Source: Saprospiraceae bacterium
GTDB taxonomy: Bacteria; Bacteroidota; Bacteroidia; Chitinophagales; Saprospiraceae
DNA length: 64,000 nt
Direction of reading: 5' to 3'
NCBI GenBank assembly: GCA_022844565.1
Contig: JALHLK010000004.1
Span: 1 to 64,000, forward strand
Numbering within the stretch: position 1 is the first letter of the stretch; the number at the start of each line of letters is the position of its first letter. The translations under genes and the position numbers were made by a program. The notes under the pieces are model-generated. The model saw nothing but the letters and a program-made list of their open reading frames with translations. It did no database searches and was not told the origin of the DNA. Below are positions 30,063-37,905 of the stretch, in pieces.

Positions 30063-30254
30063 ATGAAAGTTAAAGATTTAATGGAATTAGATTTAAGGAG
30101 AAACCCTTTAATAACAATTGATGAATCATTGGATAAATATTCAAATGATCCAATACCTCAGATCAAAATAGATAGCTGCAATGACGCAATTCTAAATACC
30201 AACTTACTTCGGGTATTGGTAGAAATCAAAAAGGAGAAAATCACTAAGTCGTAA
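30063..30254 (+). CDS. Small protein paired with DUF6934
   Basis: The 63-aa protein starts 29 bp after the DUF6934 stop. Its most distinctive stretch is LRRNPLITIDESLDKYSND, and it is otherwise polar and helical. I recall similar small proteins with a KNPLI-x-x-DESLD-like motif next to DUF6934 genes, so this is probably a true gene rather than a chance frame. Function unknown; an antitoxin or chaperone role is only an inference. Confidence 0.5.
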   Translation: MKVKDLMELDLRRNPLITIDESLDKYSNDPIPQIKIDSCNDAILNTNLLRVLVEIKKEKITKS

Positions 30255-30308
30255 CACAGGCTTTGATGAACATCTCGTCTTATCGGGACGAGCCTTCGGG
30301 TAGTGTTA
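30252..30308 (+). terminator. Hairpin at the end of the DUF6934 module
   Basis: CTCGTC (30274-30279) pairs with GACGAG (30287-30292), and an outer TAACAC/GTGTTA pair (30252-30257 and about 30302-30307) encloses it. It starts at the stop codon of the small gene. There is no long T-run, so this may be a palindromic repeat used as terminator. Confidence 0.4.
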
Positions 30309-30384
30309 AAGGTATGGCATAGTTTCTGTTTGTTATGCGCGACTCGATTAGGCAAAATTTTCATGCGGACAACAAAATATAAGA

Positions 30385-31377
30385 ATGACACATTTTCCAG
30401 TAACAAATTCCAATCTTTCAGCGACACATATCGCTTTGTTTTTACAGGAAAAATATTCTTTGAGCAAAAACACCAAATGTCAATTGATAAAAGCTGGGAT
30501 TAATGACACCTATTTGATAACCGACAACTTTGATAAATTTGTATTCAGAGTGTATAGTTTAAATTGGCGATCTAAAACGGAGATTGATGAAGAAATTAAG
30601 TTACTCAATCAACTAAAAGAGCATGACATTTACATTTCCTATGCTTTATTAGATAAGGAAAATAACTACATTCAAACGCTTAAAGCTCCAGAAGGAGACA
30701 GATTTGCTGTGCTTTTTACATTTGCATCTGGTGAAAAATTACACATAATTTCAGAAGAAACTCATTTTCAAATTGGACAACTTATGGCCCGAATTCATAA
30801 GATCACCCATAATCAGAATTTAAATCGCATAGATTACTCAGCCGAAGTAATTCTGATTGACTCATTAAAAAAGGTATCATCCTTTTTGGCAAATGAAACT
30901 GAAGAAATGCAATTTATGAAATCAGCTCAATCATATTTGTTAAAAGAATTTGAAAATGCAGACACTTCTCAAATTCGACAAGGAGTTGTTCATCTCGACA
31001 TTTGGTATGATAATCTGAACATAACAACCGACAACAAAGTCACCATCTTCGACTTTGATTTCTGTGGCAATGGTTGGCTTTGTCTAGACATTGCTTATTA
31101 CATTATGCAGCTTCACAACATTGAGAAATATGAAGCACAAGACTATCAGCCTAAAGTTGACAGTTTTCTTAAAGGGTATGAATCCATTACACCAATAAGT
31201 ACAGAAGAGAAACGACTTATTCCAATTCTAGGCGTTAGCTTATACTTTTTCTACTTAGGTATTCAATGTCAGCGTTACGATAATTGGTCAAACTCTTTTT
31301 TGAGTGAAAACTATTTAAAAAGGTTTATCAACGGACTAGTGAAAAGATACTATGACATTTATAGGCTTGGAAAATAA
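30385..31377 (+). CDS. Aminoglycoside phosphotransferase (APH)-family kinase
   Basis: The 330-aa protein has the protein-kinase-like APH fold: a glycine loop region in AGINDTYLITDNFDKFVFRVY (first 20 residues count), LNQLKEHDIYISYAL, then the Brenner motif HLDIWYDN (H-x-D-x-x-x-x-N, about residues 199-206) and the metal-binding DFDFCG following it. All catalytic residues are present. Substrate unknown; relatives phosphorylate homoserine, choline, thiamine or aminoglycosides, and resistance cannot be assumed. No partner genes adjoin it. Confidence 0.85.
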   Translation: MTHFPVTNSNLSATHIALFLQEKYSLSKNTKCQLIKAGINDTYLITDNFDKFVFRVYSLNWRSKTEIDEEIKLLNQLKEHDIYISYALLDKENNYIQTLKAPEGDRFAVLFTFASGEKLHIISEETHFQIGQLMARIHKITHNQNLNRIDYSAEVILIDSLKKVSSFLANETEEMQFMKSAQSYLLKEFENADTSQIRQGVVHLDIWYDNLNITTDNKVTIFDFDFCGNGWLCLDIAYYIMQLHNIEKYEAQDYQPKVDSFLKGYESITPISTEEKRLIPILGVSLYFFYLGIQCQRYDNWSNSFLSENYLKRFINGLVKRYYDIYRLGK

Positions 31378-31814
31378 GTCTACCTTCAACTATCCAAAAT
31401 CAGCTAACTTTCAAAAATTAACAGCTTAATGCTGGTAAATCTCTATTCCAACTTATAAAAATTGCACGAGTTGTTCTCACCCATAAAATAAATTTTAAAA
31501 TTTGAATTCGATGTAATAATTTTGTGAGAAGTTGTACCAAGACTTATGATAAAATAGTCCAAACTATTTTATCATTTTAGTTTGGTTTATACCGAGATAG
31601 ATTGAAAATAGTGCAATTTGAGCGAGCGAAAATTGCACTATATTGAAGTCATCATCGGTATTAATTACAAGCTATCCAAAATTGTACAATTAGGAAATTC
31701 AAAAGGGCTTCAATTTACTAAAACTGCGATATAGTAGGTTCTTTAGTAGTAAGTTTAACGAACTATATAGAACATATGAGATGAAACAAAAATTAAAACA
31801 AAAATTAAAAAGTA
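31378..31814. repeat. Spacer with nested hairpins (31546-31662)
   Basis: No gene is visible. A 13-bp palindrome ATGATAAAATAGT (31546-31558) pairs exactly with 31563-31575 around a CCAA loop. Just downstream ATAGTGCAATTT (31608-31619) pairs exactly with 31630-31641, and this hairpin is itself enclosed by ATACCGA (31589-31595) and TCGGTAT (31655-31661). The arrangement resembles a small structured repeat element or an RNA, but nothing identifies it. Confidence 0.5.
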
Positions 31815-32444
31815 ATGTGGGCATTATCAATTATCGTTGGATATTTATTAGTAGGATTAATAATACATTATTGGGTTTTACCAACAAAAACTCCTGATTA
31901 TATCGACTATTTTAAAGTTGGGAAATCTTTTCATTCTAAATTAGAAGGCCTTACCCAGACAGTCGTTAAATTAGAGAATGGAAATCTAATGACAAATATT
32001 GAGATTCAACCTAAGTCAGCCGGACCAGTGACACACATCCACGAAAGATTTGACGAAACCTTCACTGTGAAAAGCGGGACGCTTTCAATGCAATATGGCT
32101 CTGAAATTAAAAAACTCACAACTGGACAGTCAATTGTAATACCAAAGAACACACCACACAAACCATTTAACGAAACTGATTCAATAGTTGAAGTGACGAG
32201 TGAAATGCCATTAGAATTTGCGTATTGTCTTTCTCAAATATATCCATTTTGGGACGAAGCTAGTGTTAATTCGAAACCACCTAAAATTCTTTTACAACTT
32301 GCTGTATTTGGTGATAAATTCGATTCTTACCCAACTGTTGATGCCCCACCAAAACCAGTTTTAAAAACGTTAAAATTTTTACTAGCACCGACCGCAAGGC
32401 TTATGGGCTATAAATACTATAATGAAGATTATCAGCCCAAGTGA
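31815..32444 (+). CDS. Membrane-anchored cupin-domain protein
   Basis: The 209-aa protein has one N-terminal membrane helix (ALSIIVGYLLVGLIIHYWVL) and a cupin_2 barrel at about 75-140. The metal-site residues are seen in GPVTHIHERFDETFTV (two histidines and a glutamate) and in IPKNTPHKPFNET (a later histidine). It could be a small dioxygenase, isomerase or ligand-binding protein at the membrane. Metal ligands look complete, but the substrate is unknown. Confidence 0.8.
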   Translation: MWALSIIVGYLLVGLIIHYWVLPTKTPDYIDYFKVGKSFHSKLEGLTQTVVKLENGNLMTNIEIQPKSAGPVTHIHERFDETFTVKSGTLSMQYGSEIKKLTTGQSIVIPKNTPHKPFNETDSIVEVTSEMPLEFAYCLSQIYPFWDEASVNSKPPKILLQLAVFGDKFDSYPTVDAPPKPVLKTLKFLLAPTARLMGYKYYNEDYQPK

Positions 32445-32722
32445 AAGTAAGCTTATTGATAATAACTATGCTTTCGTATAGTATTAAATACTTGCAAGGG
32501 CGTTTTCACAATAAATAGAGCCAAAATTTTAAATATTTTTTAGAATTTTAATTCCCAAAAAAATATGAAATGAAAAATATCTGAATTTTAAATATTTAAA
32601 GTTGGTGTGAAAATAATGTATCAAATTAAGCGTTTCCTTATTGAATTGTGATTGGTAGATACAACTTAAGAAAGTACGGTGTCGACTTGTTTTGGAGTTT
32701 CCCTTTATATAAAAAATGACAA

Positions 32723-33529
32723 ATGAAATTTAAAACTATAATTCTGCAGTTTATTCTTTTGATAATCTTTGGATGTAAACAAGGAGAACATAAAAAAGAG
32801 AATATATCAAACACTCAACCTGAAGTAATTCAATCAGAACACATTTCTGACAATCTCAAAAATTGGGCAGATGACATAAATAATGGAGATAGTAATATTA
32901 TCAAAAATTACTATGATACAAATGCTATTAAAATTATATCTGCGGATAGTATATTGGAGACCTCGACCCAAATAGCTAACTTTTATGGCAATCAGGAAGG
33001 TAAAATCACTTCGATTGAATCGATATTCAGCATAGAAGCTAATAAGGAGAGGAGAATTAATTATGAATTAGTAAGATATGAAATCGATAATATAAAAGGA
33101 TTCATCGGGATTGTTATTTGGAGAATTGAAAATGAACAGATAATTAGAGAATTTGAATTTACCGAAAAAAGTACGCTAGAATCCAAAAAAGTTGATACAA
33201 CCGATATTGCCGAGAAAAGAAAGTTATGGATTGAAATCTGTAATACTCATAACGCTGAAAACCTCGTCAAACAACTCTACAGCAACAATACCATGTACTT
33301 CAATCATAAACCAATAGTAAAAGGTACAGAAGAATTGATTAAGGAATATAGCTATATGAATGACGAAAACTACACATTAAACTTACAACCACTGAATATG
33401 CAAATAGTAAATGCCAACTTTGCTTTTGAAGTTGGTCAATGTAGTGGGAGTTATAACGGTAAATATATTATTGTGTGGAAAAAACACTCCGACGGCAATT
33501 GGAAAGTATATATTGACTCTAATATTTAA
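32723..33529 (+). CDS. Lipoprotein with two NTF2/SnoaL-like (DUF4440-type) domains
   Basis: The 268-aa protein has a lipoprotein signal with C18 (ILLIIFGC). It contains two NTF2-like domains: the first at about 45-148 (LKNWADDINNGDSNIIKNYY), the second at about 160-268 (RKLWIEICNTHNAENLVKQL, then GSYNGKYIIVWKKHSDGNWK). The strand WKKxxDGNWK near the end is a hallmark of DUF4440/SnoaL-like domains. These are ligand-binding or non-catalytic in most cases. No operon partners. Confidence 0.75.
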   Translation: MKFKTIILQFILLIIFGCKQGEHKKENISNTQPEVIQSEHISDNLKNWADDINNGDSNIIKNYYDTNAIKIISADSILETSTQIANFYGNQEGKITSIESIFSIEANKERRINYELVRYEIDNIKGFIGIVIWRIENEQIIREFEFTEKSTLESKKVDTTDIAEKRKLWIEICNTHNAENLVKQLYSNNTMYFNHKPIVKGTEELIKEYSYMNDENYTLNLQPLNMQIVNANFAFEVGQCSGSYNGKYIIVWKKHSDGNWKVYIDSNI

Positions 33530-33760
33530 AAAAATAGATTTTGTAAGGAGAATATGAACTTTAGATAATTTAAATCCAGGAATCCTCCGTTACACCGATC
33601 CCAATAAGCTGCCAAAATTCTACGAAAGTGTCATGAAGTTTAACGCCAAAATTGTTTTATCAAAAAGGGCACTCATGCACAATCAAGAAATAAAAGTTAA
33701 CATTAGGTATTGCATAAAAAAGTAAAGTATCACTTAGATCAGCAATTATGAATCATTAAA
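33530..33760. other. Degenerate coding remnants
   Basis: This start of a 1.1-kb gene-free zone contains short broken reading frames. For example, a stretch around 33590-33700 reads PNKLPKFYESVMKFNAKIVL and then breaks. No family is recognised. It leads into the duplicated leader at 33761 and the MITE. Confidence 0.4.
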
Positions 33761-33782
33761 AGAGAAGCTTCAAACTCTAAAA

Positions 33783-33956
33783 TGTGTGTATAACAAATTG
33801 CACTTCTGAAAATTTGGCCTATGTTTTGCCCCGAAGCCCTACAGGGAGCCACAGGTCAAATTTTAAAATGTTTTTGATTTGGTTTTCTCCCGACATGTTA
33901 TCGGGAGAGTTAGTGGGTAAAATCAAAAACATTTTTGTGCAATTTGTTATACACAT
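33783..33956 (+). mobile_element. MITE, copy B, with 8-bp target-site duplication
   Basis: The 174-bp element has 19-bp perfect terminal inverted repeats (TGTGTATAACAAATTGCAC at 33785-33803 and its complement at 33937-33955). It is flanked by CTCTAAAA on both sides (33775-33782 and 33957-33964). The empty form of this site, with a single CTCTAAAA, is in the paralogous repeat at 36057-36064, which defines the insertion exactly. Inside, AAAATGTTTTTGATTT-type arms form one hairpin and a second hairpin has CTCCCGA/TCGGGAG, so the element folds as an outer stem with two inner hairpins. No transposase. Confidence 0.9.
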
Positions 33957-33992
33957 CTCTAAAAATCCTTAAGCAATTCCTTCAGAAATCCT

Positions 33993-34000
33993 TATCTTTG
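33993..34000 (+). promoter_or_regulatory. Candidate -7 element (TATCTTTG) upstream of the PIN pseudogene
   Basis: TATCTTTG fits TAnnTTTG and is repeated at 36093-36100 upstream of the crp-like gene. No clear TTG lies at the -33 position in either copy. Confidence 0.4.
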
Positions 34001-34080
34001 TAGTCGGAAAAGCAGAGACATAAGTCTTGAATCAGTAATTCGCTATTTGATTATTCAAATTACTTGAATGAAAAGTATAA

Positions 34081-34499
34081 ATGAAAAACCGAATATTTTT
34101 AGATACGAAAATTATGCTCGGTCTTTTAGGAGAAAGGCAACCTTTTTATGAATAAATAGCTCAACCGGCTCTTTAGCTGATATGAAAGAAATTGTCATGG
34201 TAGTATCTCCAATTTCTTTTGCAACAGTAAATTATTTCTTAGCAAAATTTGGTACACCAAGCATTGCAGTAGAAAAACTTAGAAAATTTAAAATTATAAG
34301 TGAGATTGGTAAAAATTGATGAAAACATTGTGGAGAAGGGACTTAATTCAAATTTTGACGATTTTGAAGATGCCTTACAATTTTTTGTGCTATTGATTCC
34401 AAATGTGATATTATAATAACACGAAGTTCAAAAGATTTTAAAAGCTCATTTCTTCCTATTTTGACAGCCGAAGAATATTTAAGAAGTGTATTATTGTGA
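34081..34499 (+). pseudogene. PIN-domain toxin pseudogene
   Basis: Joining three frames gives a nearly complete PIN protein: IFLDTKIMLGLLGERQPFYE, then LADMKEIVMVVSPISFATVN, YFLAKFGTPSIAVEKLRKFK, DENIVEKGLNSNFDDFEDAL, then CDIIITRSSKDFKSS and LTAEEYLRS. A TAA stop follows FYE (34153-34155), and frameshifts occur near 34170, 34315 and 34380. The second residue of the usual DTN motif is also changed (DTK). The gene is dead, and no antitoxin remains upstream. It is distinct from the intact PIN gene at 4610. Confidence 0.8.
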
Positions 34500-34667
34500 A
34501 AAACATCGAATAACAATATCACTGTAAGTATTATCTTTGTGCGATTTACAAGCATGAATGGCAATGTTAAGGGTGTGTTCCGATAAAAAATGTTCTCAAA
34601 TCAATTTAGTTCGAAATTTATCCCGTGATGTCAATCCAAAAAGAACATTTAGGAATTAATATTTAAT

Positions 34668-35858
34668 ATGAAATTATTATTACCAATAAACGTAACTGCT
34701 TCTTTACTTTTAGTCATTGTCACCAATTGTATAGCACAAATTGACAAGTCATCAATTAAAATGGAAGCAGGAAAAGGGATTCAATTTACATCTGCAGATT
34801 CGTCCTTTACGATAGCAATTGGTGGGAGAATTCAAAGCGTATTTGAGGCCAAAAAAGATGTCACAAATGAAACTACAGGTGCAGACTTTATACTTCGAAG
34901 GAGTCGTTTAAATATACAAGGAAACGCATTTAATCCTAAGTTGTCATACCGTATTCAATTGGGTTTTGCTCATGGGGACATCACCTCTGCAAATAGTTCA
35001 GTGCAAAACAATTTAATCTTGAGAGACGCAATGTTATTTTATGATGCGAATAAATGGGTTCGTATCGGTTTTGGACAAACTAAATTACCAGGCAATAGGC
35101 AAAGACTAGTTTCTTCGGCCAATCTTCAATTGGTGGAACGTTCGATCTCAAACAACAATTTCACATTGGATAGAGATAAAGGTATATGGGTATACACCAA
35201 TTTTCAGATTAATAAAGCAGTGTTTAAATCAACAATTGCCATATCAAGTGGCGAAGGTCGAATTGTATCTGACAAAAACGGTAAGCTTTGTTATTCTGCT
35301 AGAGCTGAATTTCTTCCTTTTGGAGATTTTTCAAAAAAAGGAGATTATATTCAATCCGATATTGAAAAAGAAAAAAAACCTAAGCTTTCTATTGCAGGTG
35401 TTTATAGCTTTAATGAATCCTCACCTAGAGTAATGGGTCAGTTAGGCGATTATTTATATAATTCAGAAATTGCAAATATTCAATATTATGGAGCTGATTT
35501 AATTTTTAAATACAAAGGTTTTTCTATTGAATCAGAATTCTACACCAGAAATTCTAATACGGGTATAATTACAAATATTAAAGAATCAACACAGCGTAAT
35601 TATATAATAGCAGGAAATACATTTTTTATTCAATCTGGGATTTTTATTACCAAGAAAAATGAAATTGCAGCCAGATATGCACAAATTACTCCCGATAATT
35701 CAGTTGCTTCAGTTATGAATAGGCAAAAAGAGTATGTAATCGGCTTGTCCCATTATTTTAATAAACATAGTTTAAAATTACAATCTGATGTAACCTATTT
35801 AATAAATGGAGATGATAAAAATTTAATTTACAGACTTTCTAGCGTCGTTGCATTCTAA
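34668..35858 (+). CDS. Outer-membrane porin, OprO/OprP-like
   Basis: The 396-aa protein has a signal peptide (MKLLLPINVTASLLLVIVTNCIAQ, cut around residue 24) and a repeated amphipathic beta-strand pattern through to a C-terminal aromatic-hydrophobic end (YRLSSVVAF). The segment DFILRRSRLNIQGNAFNP followed by YRIQLGFAHGD is the N-terminal signature of phosphate-selective porin O/P-type proteins in Bacteroidota. It would form a 16-strand pore, but substrate selectivity cannot be inferred. It stands alone. Confidence 0.8.
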   Translation: MKLLLPINVTASLLLVIVTNCIAQIDKSSIKMEAGKGIQFTSADSSFTIAIGGRIQSVFEAKKDVTNETTGADFILRRSRLNIQGNAFNPKLSYRIQLGFAHGDITSANSSVQNNLILRDAMLFYDANKWVRIGFGQTKLPGNRQRLVSSANLQLVERSISNNNFTLDRDKGIWVYTNFQINKAVFKSTIAISSGEGRIVSDKNGKLCYSARAEFLPFGDFSKKGDYIQSDIEKEKKPKLSIAGVYSFNESSPRVMGQLGDYLYNSEIANIQYYGADLIFKYKGFSIESEFYTRNSNTGIITNIKESTQRNYIIAGNTFFIQSGIFITKKNEIAARYAQITPDNSVASVMNRQKEYVIGLSHYFNKHSLKLQSDVTYLINGDDKNLIYRLSSVVAF

Positions 35859-36252
35859 AAGAAAAACCCATATGGGTAGTGACTATAGAAAAAGACGATG
35901 TCAAAGAAAAAGGCCTTTGTGAAGTATTAAATACCTAGTATGTACGTGCGGTTGAATGGTACCTTCCGATAGGTCATATGCAAAATAGCACCCAGCTAGG
36001 TTTGATGTAGTAAATTTAATACTTCTTCTTTACTTTAGTACAAGAGAAGCTTCAAACTCTAAAAATCCTTTAGCAATTCCTTCAGAAATCCTTATCTTTG
36101 TAGTCGGAAAAGCAGAGGCATAAGTCTTGAACCAGTATTCCGCTCTTTTCTAAATAAAATATGGTTAAAGTAACAAAAAGTTGATATTGTGAGCCATATA
36201 ATTTTTATTTCATATATATCAAGAGACAATAACAAAACGACATCTAACAACA
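35859..36252. repeat. Spacer with nested inverted repeats and direct-repeat copy 2
   Basis: GAAGTATTAAAT (35921-35932) is exactly complementary to 36014-36025, and inside it ACCTAG (35934-35939) pairs with CTAGGT (35997-36002), forming a 105-bp hairpin-like structure. From 36043 to 36145 the spacer holds the uninterrupted copy of the 33761-34044 repeat. No gene is visible. Confidence 0.5.
36043..36145 (+). repeat. Direct repeat, copy 2 (empty MITE site)
   Basis: This copy reads CAAACTCTAAAAATCCTT without the MITE, and preserves TATCTTTG at 36093-36100. It is the reference for the insertion in copy 1 and lies upstream of the crp-like gene at 36253, so it may drive that gene. Confidence 0.75.
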
Positions 36253-36828
36253 ATGCAAAACATACTATTTGACTTCATAGCAAAATACATTACGCTGACA
36301 GAAGAGGAGAAGAACGCAATACTTTCGTTAGACCTTTTTCGCACGGTAAAGAAAGGAACAATTGTACTCAAAGAGGGACAAAAATCAAACAATGGTTACT
36401 TTGTATTAAAAGGTTGTATCAGGACATATTACGTAATAGACGGTGAAGAGAAAACTACAGCTTTTTATACAGAGATGGAAGGTTTGACACCCTCGTGTGC
36501 AATAAGTAATGGTCCATCTGAATATTATATAAGCTGTTTGGAAGACACCATCCTCGCAGTTTCAAATCCAGATATGGAAGTAGAAGTAAACAGAAAATTT
36601 CCAAAGTTTGATATCATGTGCAGAGTATTGTCAGAAGAGTTGTTAGTCAAAAAACAACTAGACTTTGATGAATTTAAAACCTCTTCCCCCGAGCAACGAT
36701 ACATCAACCTCCTAGAAAAAAGACCTGACTTGGTCCAACGTGTGCCTCAACATCAGATAGCTAGTTATTTAGGTATCAAACCTCAATCTTTGAGTAGATT
36801 GAGAGCAAGAATTTATGAGAAAAAGTAG
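36253..36828 (+). CDS. Crp/Fnr-family transcriptional regulator
   Basis: The 191-aa protein has a cyclic-nucleotide-binding-like beta barrel (about 20-115, with LFRTVKKGTIVLKEGQKSNN and YFVLKGCIRTYYV) and a C-terminal winged helix whose recognition helix is in HQIASYLGIKPQSLSRLRAR (about 167-186). The cAMP-contacting arginine/glutamate signature is not present, so the ligand is uncertain. Downstream lies an outer-membrane protein gene with a TTCAC-TTAA-GTGAA palindrome, a plausible binding site. A 39-codon remnant of a second copy is at 43199. Confidence 0.88.
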   Translation: MQNILFDFIAKYITLTEEEKNAILSLDLFRTVKKGTIVLKEGQKSNNGYFVLKGCIRTYYVIDGEEKTTAFYTEMEGLTPSCAISNGPSEYYISCLEDTILAVSNPDMEVEVNRKFPKFDIMCRVLSEELLVKKQLDFDEFKTSSPEQRYINLLEKRPDLVQRVPQHQIASYLGIKPQSLSRLRARIYEKK

Positions 36829-36906
36829 TTAATTCTACTTTGCTAACTTCAATAATTTTTTAGTTACTGCGACCTTCAGGTCGTGGAAAACAAAAAACCA
36901 CATTTC

Positions 36907-36943
36907 TTTTGGCGACATTTTTGCAACAAAAATGGTGACAAAA
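36907..36943 (+). terminator. Hairpin downstream of the crp-like gene
   Basis: CATTTTTG (36916-36923) pairs with CAAAAATG (36927-36934), and outside a symmetric GCGA/GTGA internal loop the stem continues with TTTTG/CAAAA (36907-36911 and 36939-36943). Such TTTTGGCGAC-type palindromes are common between Bacteroidota genes and probably act as terminators or are dispersed repeats. Confidence 0.5.
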
Positions 36944-37030
36944 ACTAATAAAGACATTGCCATTTTTAACTTTAATTAAATTTAGAAGCATTTTGATTTC
37001 AACTTAAAAAAGTAGAATTAAACGTATTTC

Positions 37031-37075
37031 TTCACTTAAGTGAACGACTCTCCGCAATAGACCAATCTACCTTTG
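37031..37075 (+). promoter_or_regulatory. Operator-promoter of the first outer-membrane protein gene
   Basis: The perfect palindrome TTCACTTAAGTGAA (37031-37044) has its centre 30.5 bp upstream of the -7 element TACCTTTG (37068-37075). That is the place and shape of a Crp/Fnr-family activator site (half-sites TTCAC/GTGAA). An equally spaced copy precedes the paralogous gene at 43500, and a related site precedes 37906. Binding by the adjacent Crp-like protein is inferred. Confidence 0.65.
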
Positions 37076-37097
37076 CAGTATATAAATAAATACATAC

Positions 37098-37721
37098 ATG
37101 CAAAAGAAAATTTTATTCATTGGTTTTGTCTTATTCATGACAACCACCCTCCAACTCAAAGCTCAAAATGACCCATCAGACAACACCAATAAAAAATGGT
37201 TTGTAGGGAGTTCACTCTTGATGTTAGGAAATTTTATTCCTGATGACCCAAATCCTCCCAAGTATTTACAATTGAATGTAGGGTATAGAGTTACTCCTAA
37301 AGATGTGGTGCAATTTAGATTTAAAAAGTCTCAGTATACTTGGCCACTTGGTATCCCTTTTGGACCGGATTTTGATGCACCTGGTCTAAACTACCCTGGA
37401 CATGCCCGTATCCTTGCTCCTCAAATTGGGTATCAGCGATTTTGGTGGAAAGGACTCTATTCATCTGTTTATGTCTTGAATGCTTTTGAAAAATATGTTG
37501 ATGAAAATAAAAAAAAGCTGGGAAATGGTTTCACATTGTATACAGACTTCTATTTAGGTTACCAGTTTAGGTTTTTTAAAGGCCGCTTTTTTTTCGAACC
37601 AGCAATTGGATGTAGCTATTGGCCAGTAAGATCTAATGTACCCGAATCTTTTAAAAGGGTAGAACAAAAATGGCCTAATTACTTTATTCAGCCTGGGCTT
37701 GATTTTGGGTTTAATTTCTAA
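37098..37721 (+). CDS. Small outer-membrane beta-barrel protein, paralogue 1
   Basis: The 207-aa protein has a signal peptide (MQKKILFIGFVLFMTTTLQLKAQ, cleavage after about residue 23) and about eight amphipathic strands ending in IQPGLDFGFNF, a typical C-terminal outer-membrane insertion signal. Family unknown; DUF3575-like is possible. It is 30-40 percent identical by eye to the paralogue at 43500 (shared FVLFMTxTLQLKAQ, WFVGS, LNVGYR, YQRFxWKG). It follows the crp-like gene and has its own operator-promoter. Confidence 0.78.
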   Translation: MQKKILFIGFVLFMTTTLQLKAQNDPSDNTNKKWFVGSSLLMLGNFIPDDPNPPKYLQLNVGYRVTPKDVVQFRFKKSQYTWPLGIPFGPDFDAPGLNYPGHARILAPQIGYQRFWWKGLYSSVYVLNAFEKYVDENKKKLGNGFTLYTDFYLGYQFRFFKGRFFFEPAIGCSYWPVRSNVPESFKRVEQKWPNYFIQPGLDFGFNF

Positions 37722-37820
37722 GCATTAAGAACAACACACTTTTTTGTACATAAAGACCAATTGATTTTATAAACTTAAGTCAATAGCAAGAGCTATACTG
37801 CCATTAATAAGTTTCAAAAT

Positions 37821-37864
37821 TTAACTTATGTTAATTTGTATCAATATCAATGTTATTACCTTTG
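37821..37864 (+). promoter_or_regulatory. Operator-promoter of the EreA/ChaN-like gene
   Basis: TTAACTTATGTTAA (37821-37834) has perfect half-sites TTAAC/GTTAA around a four-base spacer. Its centre is 29.5 bp upstream of TACCTTTG (37857-37864), nearly the same geometry as the sites at 37031 and 43426. The start codon is 41 bp downstream. Confidence 0.55.
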
Positions 37865-37905
37865 AGCAAATTTTATGATTTCGAGTCCTTCATTAAAGTA
37901 CTAAA

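Larger units (their letters stand above)
33761..34044 (+). repeat. Direct repeat, copy 1, interrupted by MITE copy B
   Basis: The sequence from AGAGAAGCTTCAAACTCTAA (33761-33780), resuming at 33957 with CTCTAAAAATCCTT and running to about 34044, repeats 36043-36145 at roughly 93-95 percent identity by eye. Copy 2 is uninterrupted. The repeat carries TATCTTTG (33993-34000), a Bacteroidota -7-like element. It lies directly upstream of a decayed PIN toxin gene, so it is probably a duplicated promoter/leader. Confidence 0.75.

Noticed and set aside
30385-31377. Antibiotic-resistance kinase (aph)
   Set aside because: The kinase motifs fit the broad APH superfamily only, and no resistance-specific signature was recognised.
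35934-36000. A TACGTGCGGTT-like string recalling group II intron domain V
   Set aside because: The full domain V stem and catalytic triad could not be drawn and no intron-encoded protein is present.
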